46,379 nucleotides of DNA from Sphingomonas sp. (GCF_026460985.1 NZ_JAPKNM010000122.1:1-46379), one strand, 5' to 3'. Counted from the stretch's first letter, positions 22,910-34,810 are shown. The notes: a model not told the origin generated them from the letters alone. Made by a program: numbers and translations.

Positions 22910-25657
22910 ATGAAGAAGCTCGATTTGCTCGCAGCGACGGCACTCACTTTGCTCATGGCCACGCCCGCGTTCGCGCAGGAAACCGCCACCACCACCGCGG
23001 CTCCCGCCCCAGACGAAAGCCAGGCGGACGACTATCAGGGCGCGAACGAGATCGTCGTCACCGCGACGCGGCGCAACGAGACGGTGCAGGACGTGCCGAT
23101 CGCGATCACCGCGATCGGGCCGGAGCTGCTGCAGAATGCGGGCGTCGAGAATGTCCGCGACCTCGAGCAGCTCGCGCCTTCGCTGCAGAGCTCGACCGGG
23201 CAATCCTCGGCCACCGGCACCACCATCTATCTCCGCGGCATCACCACCGGCGGCGACAATCCCGGCTTCGAGCCCGCCGTGGGCGTGTTCATCGACGGCG
23301 TGTTCCGCGCCCGCGCGGGCGTCGCCATCGCCGAGCTTCCCGAGCTCGAGCGCGTCGAAGTGCTGCGCGGCCCGCAGGGCACACTGTTCGGCCGCAACAC
23401 CTCGGCCGGCGCGCTCAGCATCTTCACCGCGCAGCCGCAGTTCGAACTGGGCGGCTATGCCGAGGGCATGGTCGGCAATTACGGCGCCTATGGCGTGAAG
23501 GGCGCGATCACCGGCCCGGTCAGCCAGTCGCTCGCGCTGCGCCTCGACGCGGGCTATCGCAAGCGCGACGGCTATATCGAGGACGTCAACAGCGAGCGCG
23601 CGATCAACGACATCAACCGGTGGAACGTCCGCGGCCAGGCGCTGCTCGACACCGGCGACATCACCTTCCGCCTGATCGGCGATTATTACGAGACCGACGA
23701 GCAATGCTGCGGCGCGGTATCGGCGGTGCGTGGCAGCCTTGCGGGCGTGATCGAAGGGGTGGCAGCGGCGCAGGGCCTTGACGGGCTGTACTTCACGCCC
23801 GGTATCACGCGGCCCTTCCCCAACGGCAGCACCACGCAGCTCAACTTCAGCCAGATGCCGCTCGAACGGCGCATGGCGATATCGCCCAACCGCGACTATG
23901 CCGAGAAGGTGCGCGACTGGGGCTTCTCGGGCGAGCTCAACTGGGATCTGGGCAGCACCAAGCTGACCTCGATCACCGCCTATCGCGACTGGCGCGTGAT
24001 CCGGAACCAGGACATCGATTTCTCGGGCATCGATCGCGCCTATCGCGACGGCTATCGCAACGAGCTCACCGACTTCACGCAGGAACTGCGCCTCCAGGGC
24101 TCGGCGTTCGGCGGCAAGCTCGACTGGCTGATCGGCGGCTTCTACCTGAACGAGACCAACAAGCTGCGCGACGTCGTGCAGATCGGCAATGACGGCAATC
24201 GCTATGTCGACTCGATCTTCAACGCGCTGGCCGGGCCGTCCTTCGGCGGATCGGTCCAGTTCTTCGGATCGCTCGGCCCGACGGTGCCGACCCCCGGTGC
24301 GGTGTTCCTGAACCCCGCGGTTCCGAACTCGCTTCCGGCGCTGACCGCGGTCTATGGCGCCAGGCTCGCGCCGCTGGTCGGCTGCTTCCGCGCCCAGGCG
24401 GGCACCGCGCCCGCAGGCCTCTGCGTCATTCCGGGCTTCCCGTCGACGCCGATCCCGGGCCTTGCCGCGCTCGCCGCAAGCCCGCTCCCGGGCGCCGTTG
24501 CGGGCCAGGGCAACAATCCCGACGATTTCCGGGTCAAGACCAACGCCTTCGCATTGTTCACGCACAACATCATCAATGTGACCGACAAGCTCTCGGTGAC
24601 GCTCGGTGCGCGCTGGAACCACGAGAAGAAGGACATGACTGCCTCGATCAACAACAATCTCGGCAGCTGCGGCTTCTTCGACCAGGTCCGCGCGGGCAAT
24701 CCGGCGGCTACCGCTTATGCCAACGTGCTGCGCCAGCTCGGCCTGTTCAACAATCTGTTCCTGCTGAGCTGCAACCCGGCGGTGAACAGCGAGTTCAACG
24801 GCAATTACCAGGACGATTTCACCGACAACGAGATCACCGGCACCGCCAAGCTCGCCTACAAATTCTCGGACAAGCTGCTCGCTTATGCGAGCTTCGACCA
24901 TGGCTACAAGTCGGGCGGCTACAATCTCGACCAGGCGACGTTCGATTCGGTGCTGCTCGGCGGCAACGGCGCGCAGGGATCGGACCTGCGCTTCGGTGCC
25001 GAGACCAACGACGCCTATGAGATCGGCTTCAAGGCGAGCCCGAGCCGCGCGTTCACGCTGAATGTCGCGGCGTTCTACATGAACTTCTACAACCTCCAGT
25101 CGCTGGTCTTCTCGGGCAACAACTTCGTGGTGCAGAATGTCGCGAAGAGCATCAGCAAGGGCGTCGAGATCGAATCGACGATCCGGCCGGCGCGCGACCT
25201 GACCTTCCAGCTTGGCTACAGCTACATCAGCGCCAAATATTCCGACAGCAACGACTTCACGGGCACGCCGCTGCAGGGCCAGGAAGGCAGGCAGTTCAAC
25301 AACCAGCCCGAGCACACGGTGACGATCGCGACCACCTGGACCCCGAGGCTGACCGACGGGATCAACGGCCTCGTCCATGTCGACATGCGCTACAATAGCG
25401 AGGTCACCATCCCCTCGAGCAACCCCGATCCGGCGACGGGCCGCACCACGCTGTTCAACCCGGGCTATGCGCTGATCAACGCTGCCGTCGGCGTCCAGTC
25501 CAGCGACGGCAAGTGGCGCGGCGAGATCTTCGTCGAGAACGCCACCAACCAATATTATCATATCACCGGCTTCGCGGTGCCCGAGCAGACCGGCAATTAC
25601 GCCGCCTATCCTGGTCTGCCGCGCTTCTACGGCGCGCGGGTCCGCTTCGGCTTCTGA
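22910..25657 (+). CDS. TonB-dependent receptor
   Basis: This 915-residue outer-membrane receptor has a signal peptide (residues 1-23, MKKLDLLAATALTLLMATPAFAQ). A TonB-box-like EIVVTATRR follows at 47-55, then a plug domain at about 58-165 (TVQDVPIAITAIG; RVEVLRGPQGTLFGRNTSAGALSI), and a 22-strand barrel ending in RVRFGF with terminal Phe. It imports a substrate that cannot be deduced; sphingomonads use many such receptors for plant- or aromatic-derived compounds. Two Cys pairs in extracellular loops (about residues 490-505 and 583-623) are unusual. AGGAGAGGGGGG lies upstream. It is divergent from folE. Confidence 0.96.
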   Translation: MKKLDLLAATALTLLMATPAFAQETATTTAAPAPDESQADDYQGANEIVVTATRRNETVQDVPIAITAIGPELLQNAGVENVRDLEQLAPSLQSSTGQSSATGTTIYLRGITTGGDNPGFEPAVGVFIDGVFRARAGVAIAELPELERVEVLRGPQGTLFGRNTSAGALSIFTAQPQFELGGYAEGMVGNYGAYGVKGAITGPVSQSLALRLDAGYRKRDGYIEDVNSERAINDINRWNVRGQALLDTGDITFRLIGDYYETDEQCCGAVSAVRGSLAGVIEGVAAAQGLDGLYFTPGITRPFPNGSTTQLNFSQMPLERRMAISPNRDYAEKVRDWGFSGELNWDLGSTKLTSITAYRDWRVIRNQDIDFSGIDRAYRDGYRNELTDFTQELRLQGSAFGGKLDWLIGGFYLNETNKLRDVVQIGNDGNRYVDSIFNALAGPSFGGSVQFFGSLGPTVPTPGAVFLNPAVPNSLPALTAVYGARLAPLVGCFRAQAGTAPAGLCVIPGFPSTPIPGLAALAASPLPGAVAGQGNNPDDFRVKTNAFALFTHNIINVTDKLSVTLGARWNHEKKDMTASINNNLGSCGFFDQVRAGNPAATAYANVLRQLGLFNNLFLLSCNPAVNSEFNGNYQDDFTDNEITGTAKLAYKFSDKLLAYASFDHGYKSGGYNLDQATFDSVLLGGNGAQGSDLRFGAETNDAYEIGFKASPSRAFTLNVAAFYMNFYNLQSLVFSGNNFVVQNVAKSISKGVEIESTIRPARDLTFQLGYSYISAKYSDSNDFTGTPLQGQEGRQFNNQPEHTVTIATTWTPRLTDGINGLVHVDMRYNSEVTIPSSNPDPATGRTTLFNPGYALINAAVGVQSSDGKWRGEIFVENATNQYYHITGFAVPEQTGNYAAYPGLPRFYGARVRFGF

Positions 25658-25683
25658 GGTTCGGTCAACGCGGGTTCCAAACC

Positions 25684-25852
25684 CGTCATCCCGGAAGTTA
25701 GGCTTTCCCGGAAAACCGCCAAGGTTTTCCGTTGGAAAGCCTTACTGTCCGGGATCCACCTCTCCACCAGACCATTGCCTCACGGTGGATCCCGGACAGC
25801 TCAATTTTCTGACCAAATCAGAGATTTGGAGAAAATTGGCTTCCGGGATGAC
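25684..25852. repeat. Intergenic nested inverted repeat
   Basis: The outer arms GTCATCCCGGAA (25684-25695) and TTCCGGGATGAC (25841-25852) are exact complements. Inside, CTGTCCGGGATCCACC (25745-25760) and GGTGGATCCCGGACAG (25784-25799) form a perfect 16-base inverted repeat, and GGAAAACC/GGTTTTCC pairs at about 25710-25730. It lies between convergent genes. Confidence 0.8.
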
Positions 25853-25878
25853 AGCAATGGACCTTGGCCGAGGCGGCT

Positions 25879-26481
25879 TCAGCGTTCGAACAGATGGTCG
25901 AGCGCGCTGGCGGGCAGGCACCAGAAGATCGCGACGAGCGCTGCGCAGGCGAGGCCGAGCGCGGGCGAGACGAAGGTGAGCGCGATGCCCGAGGCGTAGA
26001 CAATGCTCGCCGCCATGCCCTTGCGCAGCGCGAGGCGGTGATAGGCGCGTGCCTCCTCGGACTGGCTGCCGGTGCGCCGGATCGTGCGCTGGAGCCACAT
26101 ATAGGCGAAGCTCGGCAGCAGCATGATGCCCATGTAGAGGAGGGTCGCGTCGCGGCTGAAGACCTGTTCGCCCAGATAGGCGGTGCCGAACGGGATCAAC
26201 GACAGCGCGAAGATCAGGGTGATGTTCGACCAGAGCAGGCCGTTGGTCACGCGGGTGGCGTGGTGGAACAGCCGGTGGTGGTTGACCCAGTAGATCGAGA
26301 CATAGGCGAAGCTGAGCGCATAGGAGACGAATACCGGCCAGAGATGGAGGAGGTGGCCCCAGCCGGGCTCCTCGGGCGCGTGCATCTCGAGCACCATGAT
26401 CGTGACGATGATCGCGATGACGGCGTCGGAATAGGCCTCGACGCGGGTCACGCCGGCGCGGCCTTCGGTTTGTTCGGGCAT
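25879..26481 (-). CDS. TMEM175-family potassium-channel-like membrane protein
   Basis: This 200-residue membrane protein has about six transmembrane segments. It starts with the family signature RVEAYSDAVIAIIVTIMVLEMHAP in the first helix (bacterial TMEM175/DUF1211, normally F/YSDAV/I). A second conserved region follows: FVSYALSFAYVSIYWVNHHRLFHH. Bacterial members form tetrameric K+-selective leak channels. The ATG at 26481 is supported by AGGGGACC and by the start of similarity. It lies between the TonB receptor and ilvC, convergent to the former, with a repeat at each end. Confidence 0.92.
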   Translation of the reverse strand: MPEQTEGRAGVTRVEAYSDAVIAIIVTIMVLEMHAPEEPGWGHLLHLWPVFVSYALSFAYVSIYWVNHHRLFHHATRVTNGLLWSNITLIFALSLIPFGTAYLGEQVFSRDATLLYMGIMLLPSFAYMWLQRTIRRTGSQSEEARAYHRLALRKGMAASIVYASGIALTFVSPALGLACAALVAIFWCLPASALDHLFER

Positions 26482-26568
26482 TTGGGTCCCCTGGTTGGTG
26501 CCGGGGAATCTATCCAAAACCGGACCCAAAGCCATCCCTGCGATGGGGGAGGTGACCGCACCCTAGCT

Positions 26569-26676
26569 CGTCACCCCCGCGAAAGCGGGGGCCCATCTCC
26601 CGGACGAGGAACAAATCGCTCCGGTAGCGATATTGGAAAGCTGCGGAGATGGGCCCCCGCTTTCGCGGGGGTGACG
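26569..26676. repeat. Intergenic inverted repeat, family C (32-bp perfect arms)
   Basis: The left arm (26569-26600, CGTCACCCCCGCGAAAGCGG... ending CCCATCTCC) and the right arm (26645-26676) are perfect 32-base complements around a 44-base centre. Each arm itself contains the hairpin CCCCCGC-GAAA-GCGGGGG. The same arms recur at 27760-27870. Confidence 0.9.
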
Positions 26677-26722
26677 GTGGGGAGCCGGTATGCGCTGCCG
26701 AATACCGGTCCCCACCCGTCCG

Positions 26723-27871
<1,149 letters not shown>

Positions 27872-27877
27872 TTAAAA

Positions 27878-28393
27878 TTACGCGGCTTCCTTGCCCCGTG
27901 AAATTGCAACCACGCCGGTGCGGGCGACTTCGACCAGGCCGACTTCGCGCATCAGCTCGACGAACTTGTCGATCTTCTCCGATCCGCCGGTGACCTCGAA
28001 CACGAAGCTGCCGATCGTCGCGTCGACGACGCGGGCGCGATAGACTTCGGCGAGGCGCAGCGCCTCGATCCGGTGGTCGCCGGTCCCGGCCACCTTCACC
28101 AGAGCGAGCTCGCGCTCGACATGCGGGCCGAAGGCGGTGAGGTCGGTCACCTTGTGCACCGGCACGAGGCGCTCGAGCTGCGCGATGATCTGCTCCATCA
28201 CCGGCGCCGAGGCCGAGGTCACGATGGTGATGCGGCTAATTCGATCGTCCTCGGTGATCTCCGACACGGTGAGGCTCTCGATATTGTAGCCGCGCGCGGT
28301 GAACAGGCCCGCGATCCGGGCGAGGATACCCGGCTCGTTGTCGACCAGAACGGCGAGCGTGTGCCGCTCTTTTTGCTCTTCCTTGATGTGCAT
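27878..28393 (-). CDS. ilvN: Acetolactate synthase small (regulatory) subunit
   Basis: This 171-residue regulatory subunit of acetohydroxyacid synthase (IlvH/IlvN type) has an N-terminal ACT domain at about residues 10-85 (HTLAVLVDNEPGILARIAGLFTARGYNIESL), which binds valine for feedback inhibition. The C-terminal ALS_ss_C domain follows at about 95-168. It starts four bases after the ilvB stop, so the two subunits are made together. The length matches the family. Confidence 0.96.
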   Translation of the reverse strand: MHIKEEQKERHTLAVLVDNEPGILARIAGLFTARGYNIESLTVSEITEDDRISRITIVTSASAPVMEQIIAQLERLVPVHKVTDLTAFGPHVERELALVKVAGTGDHRIEALRLAEVYRARVVDATIGSFVFEVTGGSEKIDKFVELMREVGLVEVARTGVVAISRGKEAA

Positions 28394-28397
28394 GGGA

Positions 28398-30143
28398 TCA
28401 GACCAGTGCCTTGGCTTCGTCGTCCATTTCGCCGGAGACTTCGGCGGCCTGGAGCAGCATTTCGGTATGGGCGGCGCCCGACGGGATCATCGGGAAGCAA
28501 TTGGCGAGCTTGGCCACGCGGCAATCGACGAGCACGGGGCCGTCATAGGCGAGCATCTCGCTAATCCCCGGATCGAGCTCCTGCCGGCCCTCGATCCTAA
28601 TGCCCTTCCAGCCATAGGCCTCGGCGAGCTTCACGAAATCGGGCAGCGCGTCAGAATAGCTCTCCGAATAGCGCGACTGATAGGTCAGCTCCTGCCACTG
28701 GCGGACCATCCCCATATATTCGTTGTTGAGGATGAAGATCTTGACCGGCAGGCGATACTGCGTGGCGGTCGCCAGCTCCTGGATGTTCATCTGGATCGAG
28801 GCCTCGCCGGCGATGTCGATCACCAGCGCGTCCGGATTGCCGAGCTGCGCGCCGATCGCGGCGGGCAGGCCGTAGCCCATCGTGCCGAGACCGCCCGACG
28901 TCAGCCACTTGTTGGGCGATTCGAAGCCGAAATGCTGCGCGGCCCACATCTGGTGCTGGCCGACCTCGGTGGTGATGATCGGCGCGCGGTGCTTCGTCGC
29001 CTCGTACAGCGCCCGGATCGCACGCTGCGGCATGATCGCGTCGCCCTTCTCCTCGAAATCGAGGCAGCGGGTCTGGCGCCAGCCGTTGATCCGGTTCCAC
29101 CATTCGGTGAGGTCGGGCTTGGGGTGCCCGCGCGCCTTCCAGCAGGCGATCATCTCGCTGAGCGCCACGCCGACATCGGCGATGATCGGAAGGTCGACGC
29201 GGACATTCTTGTTCACCGACGAGCGGTCGATGTCGATATGCACCTTGCGCGAGTTGGGCGCGAAGGCGTCGAGCCGGCCGGTGACGCGATCGTCGAAGCG
29301 CGAGCCGAAGGCGATGATCAGATCGGCCTTGTTCATCGCCCAATTGGCTTCGTAGGTGCCGTGCATGCCGAGCATGCCGAGCCACTGGTCCGACGAAGCG
29401 GGCAGGGCGCCCAGGCCCATCAAGGTCGAGGTGACCGGCGCGCCGGTGATCTCGGCGAGCTCGCGCAGCAGCCGCGAGGCTTCGGGCCCCGAATTGATGA
29501 TCCCGCCGCCGGTGTAGAAGACCGGGCGCTCGGCGGCGGCGAGCATGTCGACCGCTTCCTGGATCTTCGCCGCGTCGGGCTGGGTCTGGGGGCGATAGGT
29601 CTTGTGCTGGATCGGCCCCGGCGCCTCGTAGCGTGCGGTCGCGACCTGGACGTCCTTGGGGATGTCCACGACCACCGGGCCCGGGCGGCCCGAGGTGGCG
29701 ATGTGGAACGCCTCGTGGATGATGCTGCCGAGCGTCTCGGGCTCCTTCACGAGGTAGTTGTGCTTGGTGCAGTGCCGCGTGATGCCGACCGTGTCGGCCT
29801 CCTGGAACGCATCGGTGCCGATCAGCGCGGTGGGGACCTGGCCGGTGATCACGACCATCGGGATCGAATCCATCAGCGCGTCGGTGATCCCGGTGACCGC
29901 GTTGGTCGCGCCGGGGCCCGAGGTGACGAGCACGACGCCGGGCTTGCCGGTCGAGCGGGCATAGCCCTCGGCGGCATGGGTCGCGGCCTGCTCGTGGCGG
30001 ACGAGGATGTGGCGGATACGGTCCTGCTTGAAGATCGCGTCGTAGATCGGGAGTACCGCGCCGCCGGGATAGCCGAAGATGACTTCCACACCGAGGTCGG
30101 TCAGCGCCTCGATCAGGATGTCTGCTCCGCTCTTCTCGGTCAC
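28398..30143 (-). CDS. ilvB: Acetolactate synthase large (catalytic) subunit
   Basis: This 581-residue ThDP-dependent enzyme forms acetolactate from two pyruvates, or acetohydroxybutyrate from pyruvate and 2-ketobutyrate. The Pyr domain has the catalytic Glu in VRHEQAATHAAEGYAR. The central FAD-binding domain spans about 200-330. The C-terminal ThDP domain contains the metal-binding motif VIDIAGEASIQMNIQEL...NNEYMGMVRQWQ; the more usual GDG..F/SF is GEASI here. The start is a GTG at 30143 with AGGAGG six bases before it. It is the first gene of ilvB-ilvN(-ilvC). The upstream stretch has TTGACG, a possible -35, but no leader peptide that I can find. Confidence 0.97.
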   Translation of the reverse strand: MTEKSGADILIEALTDLGVEVIFGYPGGAVLPIYDAIFKQDRIRHILVRHEQAATHAAEGYARSTGKPGVVLVTSGPGATNAVTGITDALMDSIPMVVITGQVPTALIGTDAFQEADTVGITRHCTKHNYLVKEPETLGSIIHEAFHIATSGRPGPVVVDIPKDVQVATARYEAPGPIQHKTYRPQTQPDAAKIQEAVDMLAAAERPVFYTGGGIINSGPEASRLLRELAEITGAPVTSTLMGLGALPASSDQWLGMLGMHGTYEANWAMNKADLIIAFGSRFDDRVTGRLDAFAPNSRKVHIDIDRSSVNKNVRVDLPIIADVGVALSEMIACWKARGHPKPDLTEWWNRINGWRQTRCLDFEEKGDAIMPQRAIRALYEATKHRAPIITTEVGQHQMWAAQHFGFESPNKWLTSGGLGTMGYGLPAAIGAQLGNPDALVIDIAGEASIQMNIQELATATQYRLPVKIFILNNEYMGMVRQWQELTYQSRYSESYSDALPDFVKLAEAYGWKGIRIEGRQELDPGISEMLAYDGPVLVDCRVAKLANCFPMIPSGAAHTEMLLQAAEVSGEMDDEAKALV

Positions 30144-30221
30144 TTCGGCCTCCTATGTTGCGATGCGCCATAGCACCGCCGGAGGGGCGCTGCTACTGGC
30201 AATAAAATGGCTCGTCAAGCA

Positions 30222-31142
30222 CTATAAATGAAATTTAGTTTCAATTCTATCTAGTCTGTCGTTCGTTTCTGTCTCGCTCATTCGCTCCCAGTCGGCGGGC
30301 GGCTGGCGGCGGAACCAGGTATATTGCCTTTTGGCATATTGCCGGGTGGCGAGCGTGCCGGCGGCGGCAGCCTGCACCAGATCGCTCTCGCCCGCAAACA
30401 ATGCGCGCAATTCGGGGATGCCGATCGCGCGGAGCACGGGGGCGTCGGCGGGGATATCGGTGCGGGCGAGCAGCGCCTTGGCTTCGCTGCGGCCGGCTTC
30501 GAGCATCTCGGCGAAGCGCGCGTCGATGCGCTGGCCAAGCCAGTCGCGGTCGGGGAGGAGGATCAGCGGGGCGAGGTGGATCTCCTCCGCGATGCCACCG
30601 ACGCGCTGCTTCTGCCAATAAGCGAGCGGCTTTCCGGTCGCGCGCACCACTTCGAGCGCGCGGGCGACGCGCGTCGTGTCGGTGGCGTTGAGCCGGGCGG
30701 CGGCCTCCGGATCGGCGGCGGCGAGCTGCGCATGCGCCTCGGCGACGGGCAATGCGCGCACCGCGCTGCGCACCGCGGGGTCGATCTCGGGCACCGGTGC
30801 GATCCCCTCGATCAGCGTGCGCAGATAGAGGCCGGTGCCGCCGACGAGGATCGGCAGCCGCCCCGCATGATGCGCCTCGGCGATCGCCGCGCGCGCCTCG
30901 ATCGCCCAGCGCGCCGCCGAATAGGGATCGGCGCCGTCGATATGGCCGAACAGCCGGTGCGGCACGCGCATCTCCTCGTCGCGCGTCGGGCGTGCGGTGA
31001 GGATGCGGAGATCGGCATAGACCTGCATCGAATCGGCGTTGATCACGGTGCCGCGATGCTTTTCGGCGAGCGCGAGCGCGAGCGCGGACTTGCCGCTCGC
31101 CGTCGGCCCTGCGATGAGCGCCACCGTTGGCAGGTCGGTCAT
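30222..31142 (-). CDS. miaA: tRNA dimethylallyltransferase
   Basis: This 306-residue enzyme adds an isopentenyl group to A37 of tRNAs reading U-starting codons. The P-loop is GPTASGKS (residues 12-19). Conserved segments are [59 protein letters not shown] and the C-terminal [14 protein letters not shown]. The length is normal. It lies 78 bases before ilvB on the same strand and is divergent from serB. The start at 31142 begins with the family N-terminus. Confidence 0.97.
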   Translation of the reverse strand: MTDLPTVALIAGPTASGKSALALALAEKHRGTVINADSMQVYADLRILTARPTRDEEMRVPHRLFGHIDGADPYSAARWAIEARAAIAEAHHAGRLPILVGGTGLYLRTLIEGIAPVPEIDPAVRSAVRALPVAEAHAQLAAADPEAAARLNATDTTRVARALEVVRATGKPLAYWQKQRVGGIAEEIHLAPLILLPDRDWLGQRIDARFAEMLEAGRSEAKALLARTDIPADAPVLRAIGIPELRALFAGESDLVQAAAAGTLATRQYAKRQYTWFRRQPPADWERMSETETNDRLDRIETKFHL

Positions 31143-31152
31143 CGACCAACCT

Positions 31153-31242
31153 CCGTTCGCCCTGAGCTTGTCGAAGGGCGGCTTTCCTCTCGTGCCGCAG
31201 GCGAAGCGAAGAACGGTGCTTCGACAGGCTCAGCACGAACGG
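31153..31242. repeat. Intergenic inverted repeat, family D
   Basis: CCGTTCGCCCTGAGCTTGTC... (31153-31179) faces a 27-base near-complement (31216-31242, GTGCTTCGACAGGCTCAGCA...). Each arm has the core TGAGC-TGTCGA. The sequence type (GAGCTTGTCGAAGG) is very common between genes in sphingomonads and some other proteobacteria, from memory. It lies in the divergent miaA-serB promoter region. Confidence 0.8.
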
Positions 31243-31274
31243 GGAGAGGATGGTCCTTCAGCAAGGGGTTTGGT

Positions 31275-32153
31275 GTGTACATCGCGACGCTTGTAGCAGA
31301 CGGTCTCAGCGCGGGGCAGCTTTCCGAGGCGGCCGATCGGCTCGCAGGTGTCGATTGCGCGCCGGGAGCGTGGCGCTGGCTCGACGAGGGCAAGGCGGCG
31401 GACCTGCCATTTGCGTCGGATCCGGGCGCGGCGCGGGCCGCGCTGGAGGGTGCGTTCCCGGCGACCGACGTGATCGTGCAGCCGGAGGCGAATCGCGCGA
31501 AGAAGCTGCTCGTCGCCGACATGGATTCGACGATGATCACGGTCGAATGCATCGACGAGCTCGCCGATTATGCCGGGATCAAGGCGCAGATCGCCGAAGT
31601 GACCGAGCGTGCTATGCGCGGCGAGCTCGACTTCGCGGAAGCGCTCGACGCGCGGGTGGCGTTGCTCAAGGACCTCGAGGAAAGCGCGATCGATCGCTGC
31701 CTCGCCGAGCGGGTCAGGCTGATGCCGGGCGCGAAGGCGCTGGTGCGGACGATGCGCGCGCGGGGTGCGACGACGATCCTCGTCTCGGGCGGGTTCACGC
31801 GCTTCGCCGAGCCGGTGGGGGCCGAGATCGGCTTCGACCGGGTAATCGCCAACGTCCTCGAGATCGGCGACGCGCGGCTGACCGGCACCGTCGCCAAGCC
31901 GATCGTCGATAGCGGCACCAAGGAGACCACCCTGCTTGGCGCGCTTACCGAGCTGGGGCTGGCGGCCGAGGCGTCGATGGCGGTCGGCGATGGGGCGAAC
32001 GACCTTGCGATGATCCGCCAGGCGGGGCTGGGCGTCGCCTATCACGCCAAGCCGATCGTGGCGGCCGCGGCAGGCGCGCGCATCGATCATGGCGATCTGA
32101 CGGCGCTGCTCTATGCACAGGGGATCGCGCGGGCGGAGTGGGTGGAGGGCTGA
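31275..32153 (+). CDS. serB: Phosphoserine phosphatase
   Basis: This 292-residue HAD-family enzyme hydrolyses O-phosphoserine to serine, the last step of serine synthesis. The nucleophile motif DMDST starts at Asp82. Motif II is ILVSGGFTRF and motif IV GDGANDLAMI, and the Lys is in VAKPIVDSGTK. The N-terminal 75 residues are a divergent ACT-like region, as in other SerB proteins. The start is set at GTG 31275, with AAGGGG upstream. Earlier in-frame codons run through the repeat and the miaA gene and are not used. It is divergent from miaA. Confidence 0.95.
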   Translation: MYIATLVADGLSAGQLSEAADRLAGVDCAPGAWRWLDEGKAADLPFASDPGAARAALEGAFPATDVIVQPEANRAKKLLVADMDSTMITVECIDELADYAGIKAQIAEVTERAMRGELDFAEALDARVALLKDLEESAIDRCLAERVRLMPGAKALVRTMRARGATTILVSGGFTRFAEPVGAEIGFDRVIANVLEIGDARLTGTVAKPIVDSGTKETTLLGALTELGLAAEASMAVGDGANDLAMIRQAGLGVAYHAKPIVAAAAGARIDHGDLTALLYAQGIARAEWVEG

Positions 32154-32172
32154 CAACCAATTCACTTCTAAA

Positions 32173-32327
32173 GCCCCTCCCTGAAAGGGAGGGGTAAGGG
32201 GTGGGTCTAGCAGCGGGCGAGGCTCGATGCCTCGCCCGCTGCTGTCTAGCCGAGCAGGAGAGAGTCTTTCTGGGCGCGCAGACGCGCGCACCCACCCCCA
32301 ACCCCTCCCTGCAAGCAGGGAGGGGAG
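32173..32327. repeat. Intergenic inverted-repeat element, family A, with 14-bp hairpin
   Basis: Outer arms of the CCCCTCCCTG...AGGGAGGGG / GGGGTGGGT type surround a perfect hairpin. In it AGCAGCGGGCGAGG (32209-32222) pairs with CCTCGCCCGCTGCT (32230-32243) over a 7-base loop. It fills the gap between the convergent serB and MFS genes. The right arm is nearly identical to bases 3-65. Confidence 0.85.
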
Positions 32328-32336
32328 TCTGAAGTC

Positions 32337-33896
<1,560 letters not shown>

Positions 33897-33967
33897 CCAT
33901 TCTCTCCCGCTCTATGTTTTCATGAGGCTAGCAGAGCATACCGCGTTTACGAAAGAGGGGATTTCCG

Positions 33968-34432
33968 TTGCGTCCGCCGTCATTGCTGTTCGTGTGCCTG
34001 GGCAATATCTGCCGCTCGCCGCTGGCCGAGGCGGCGTTCCGCGACGCGGCGATGCGCGGAGGCCTCGACGCAGTGGCGGAGTCGGCGGGGACCGGCGATT
34101 GGCACGCCGGCAACCCGCCCGATCCGCGCAGCCAGGCAGTGGCGCTGCGCCACGGGATCGACATCTCGGGCAAGCGCGCGCGAGCCGTGCGGGGTGCGGA
34201 CTTCACCGGCTTCGACCTCATCCTAGCGCTGGACCCGCGGAATCTGCGCGACCTGCTGGCGATGGCGCCGGCGCGGAGCACCGCGCGGGTCGGGCTGCTG
34301 ATGGACCATGTCCCCGGTTGCGCCGGGCAATCGGTGCCCGATCCCTATTACGGCTCCGCGACCGATTTCGACGCGGTCTGGGAACAGGTCCGCCGCGCGG
34401 CGGATGCGCTGGTGGCGACGCTGAAGGGCTGA
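33968..34432 (+). CDS. Low-molecular-weight protein-tyrosine phosphatase
   Basis: This 154-residue enzyme has the P-loop CLGNICRS (CX5R, Cys10-Arg16) and the general-acid Asp in PDPYYG (about Asp125). This is the full catalytic set for LMW-PTP. No exopolysaccharide or kinase partner is adjacent, so a housekeeping role or a role in dephosphorylating arginine or tyrosine is possible. The start is a TTG at 33968 with AGAGGGG upstream; the next in-frame ATG would lose the active site. It is divergent from the MFS transporter. Confidence 0.94.
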   Translation: MRPPSLLFVCLGNICRSPLAEAAFRDAAMRGGLDAVAESAGTGDWHAGNPPDPRSQAVALRHGIDISGKRARAVRGADFTGFDLILALDPRNLRDLLAMAPARSTARVGLLMDHVPGCAGQSVPDPYYGSATDFDAVWEQVRRAADALVATLKG

Positions 34433-34438
34433 GCTGAT

Positions 34439-34658
34439 CGACATTCAGCCTCTTTTTCCCTCGCCCCCGAAGGGGGAGAGGGTTGCGCAGACTTAGTCTC
34501 TGCGAAGCAGAGGCTTAGTCGGAGCTGGGTGAGGGGGTGCGGCTGCAAAGCAGCCGCGCGGAGCTGCGCTCCGCTCTACCCCTCTCCAAGCTGCGCTAGG
34601 CAGCAAGCTGCCAAGCTCCGCTATCCTCTCCCCTATCAAGGGGAGAGGATGAATGTCG
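34439..34658. repeat. Long intergenic palindromic element
   Basis: The outer arms CGACATTCA (34439-34447) and TGAATGTCG (34650-34658) are exact complements. Inside are several hairpins: CCCCCGAAGGGGG, CTCTGCGAAGCAGAG, GCGGCTGCAAAGCAGCCGC, GGAGCTGCGCTCC and CTCTCCCC-TATCAA-GGGGAGAG. The last 40 bases resemble the CCTCTCCCC arms seen elsewhere. It occupies much of the 378-base gap before the second TonB receptor. Confidence 0.72.
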
Positions 34659-34810
34659 GTTGGCCCAAGCGCGGCGCTTTTCGGCCGGCTGGCGGTCGCT
34701 CCAACTTCTGCTGTCTTTACATCAGTTTACCATCAAAAGGTTCCCCACATCGAACCTGCTCCCCGCGGTCATCCTATAACGGATCAGCATAATTCTCTCG
34801 GGAGCATAGA
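34659..34810 (+). promoter_or_regulatory. Upstream region of the second TonB receptor
   Basis: Bases 34710-34800 are clearly AT-richer than the surroundings (TCTTTACATCAGTTTACCAT, ATAATTCTC), which fits a promoter. No exact sigma-70 pair stands out. CGGGAGCATAGA precedes the ATG at 34811 as ribosome-binding site. Confidence 0.4.

Noticed and set aside
22886..25561. Very long minus-strand reading frame (about 890 codons) opposite the first TonB receptor
   Set aside because: It is the mirror of a GC-rich gene with strong codon bias. The plus-strand frame has signal peptide, plug and barrel, and the antisense translation is Arg/Ala/Asp-rich without any domain.
28299..30173. Plus-strand frame opposite ilvB
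   Set aside because: ilvB is complete on the minus strand with a good ribosome-binding site; the opposite frame has no domain.
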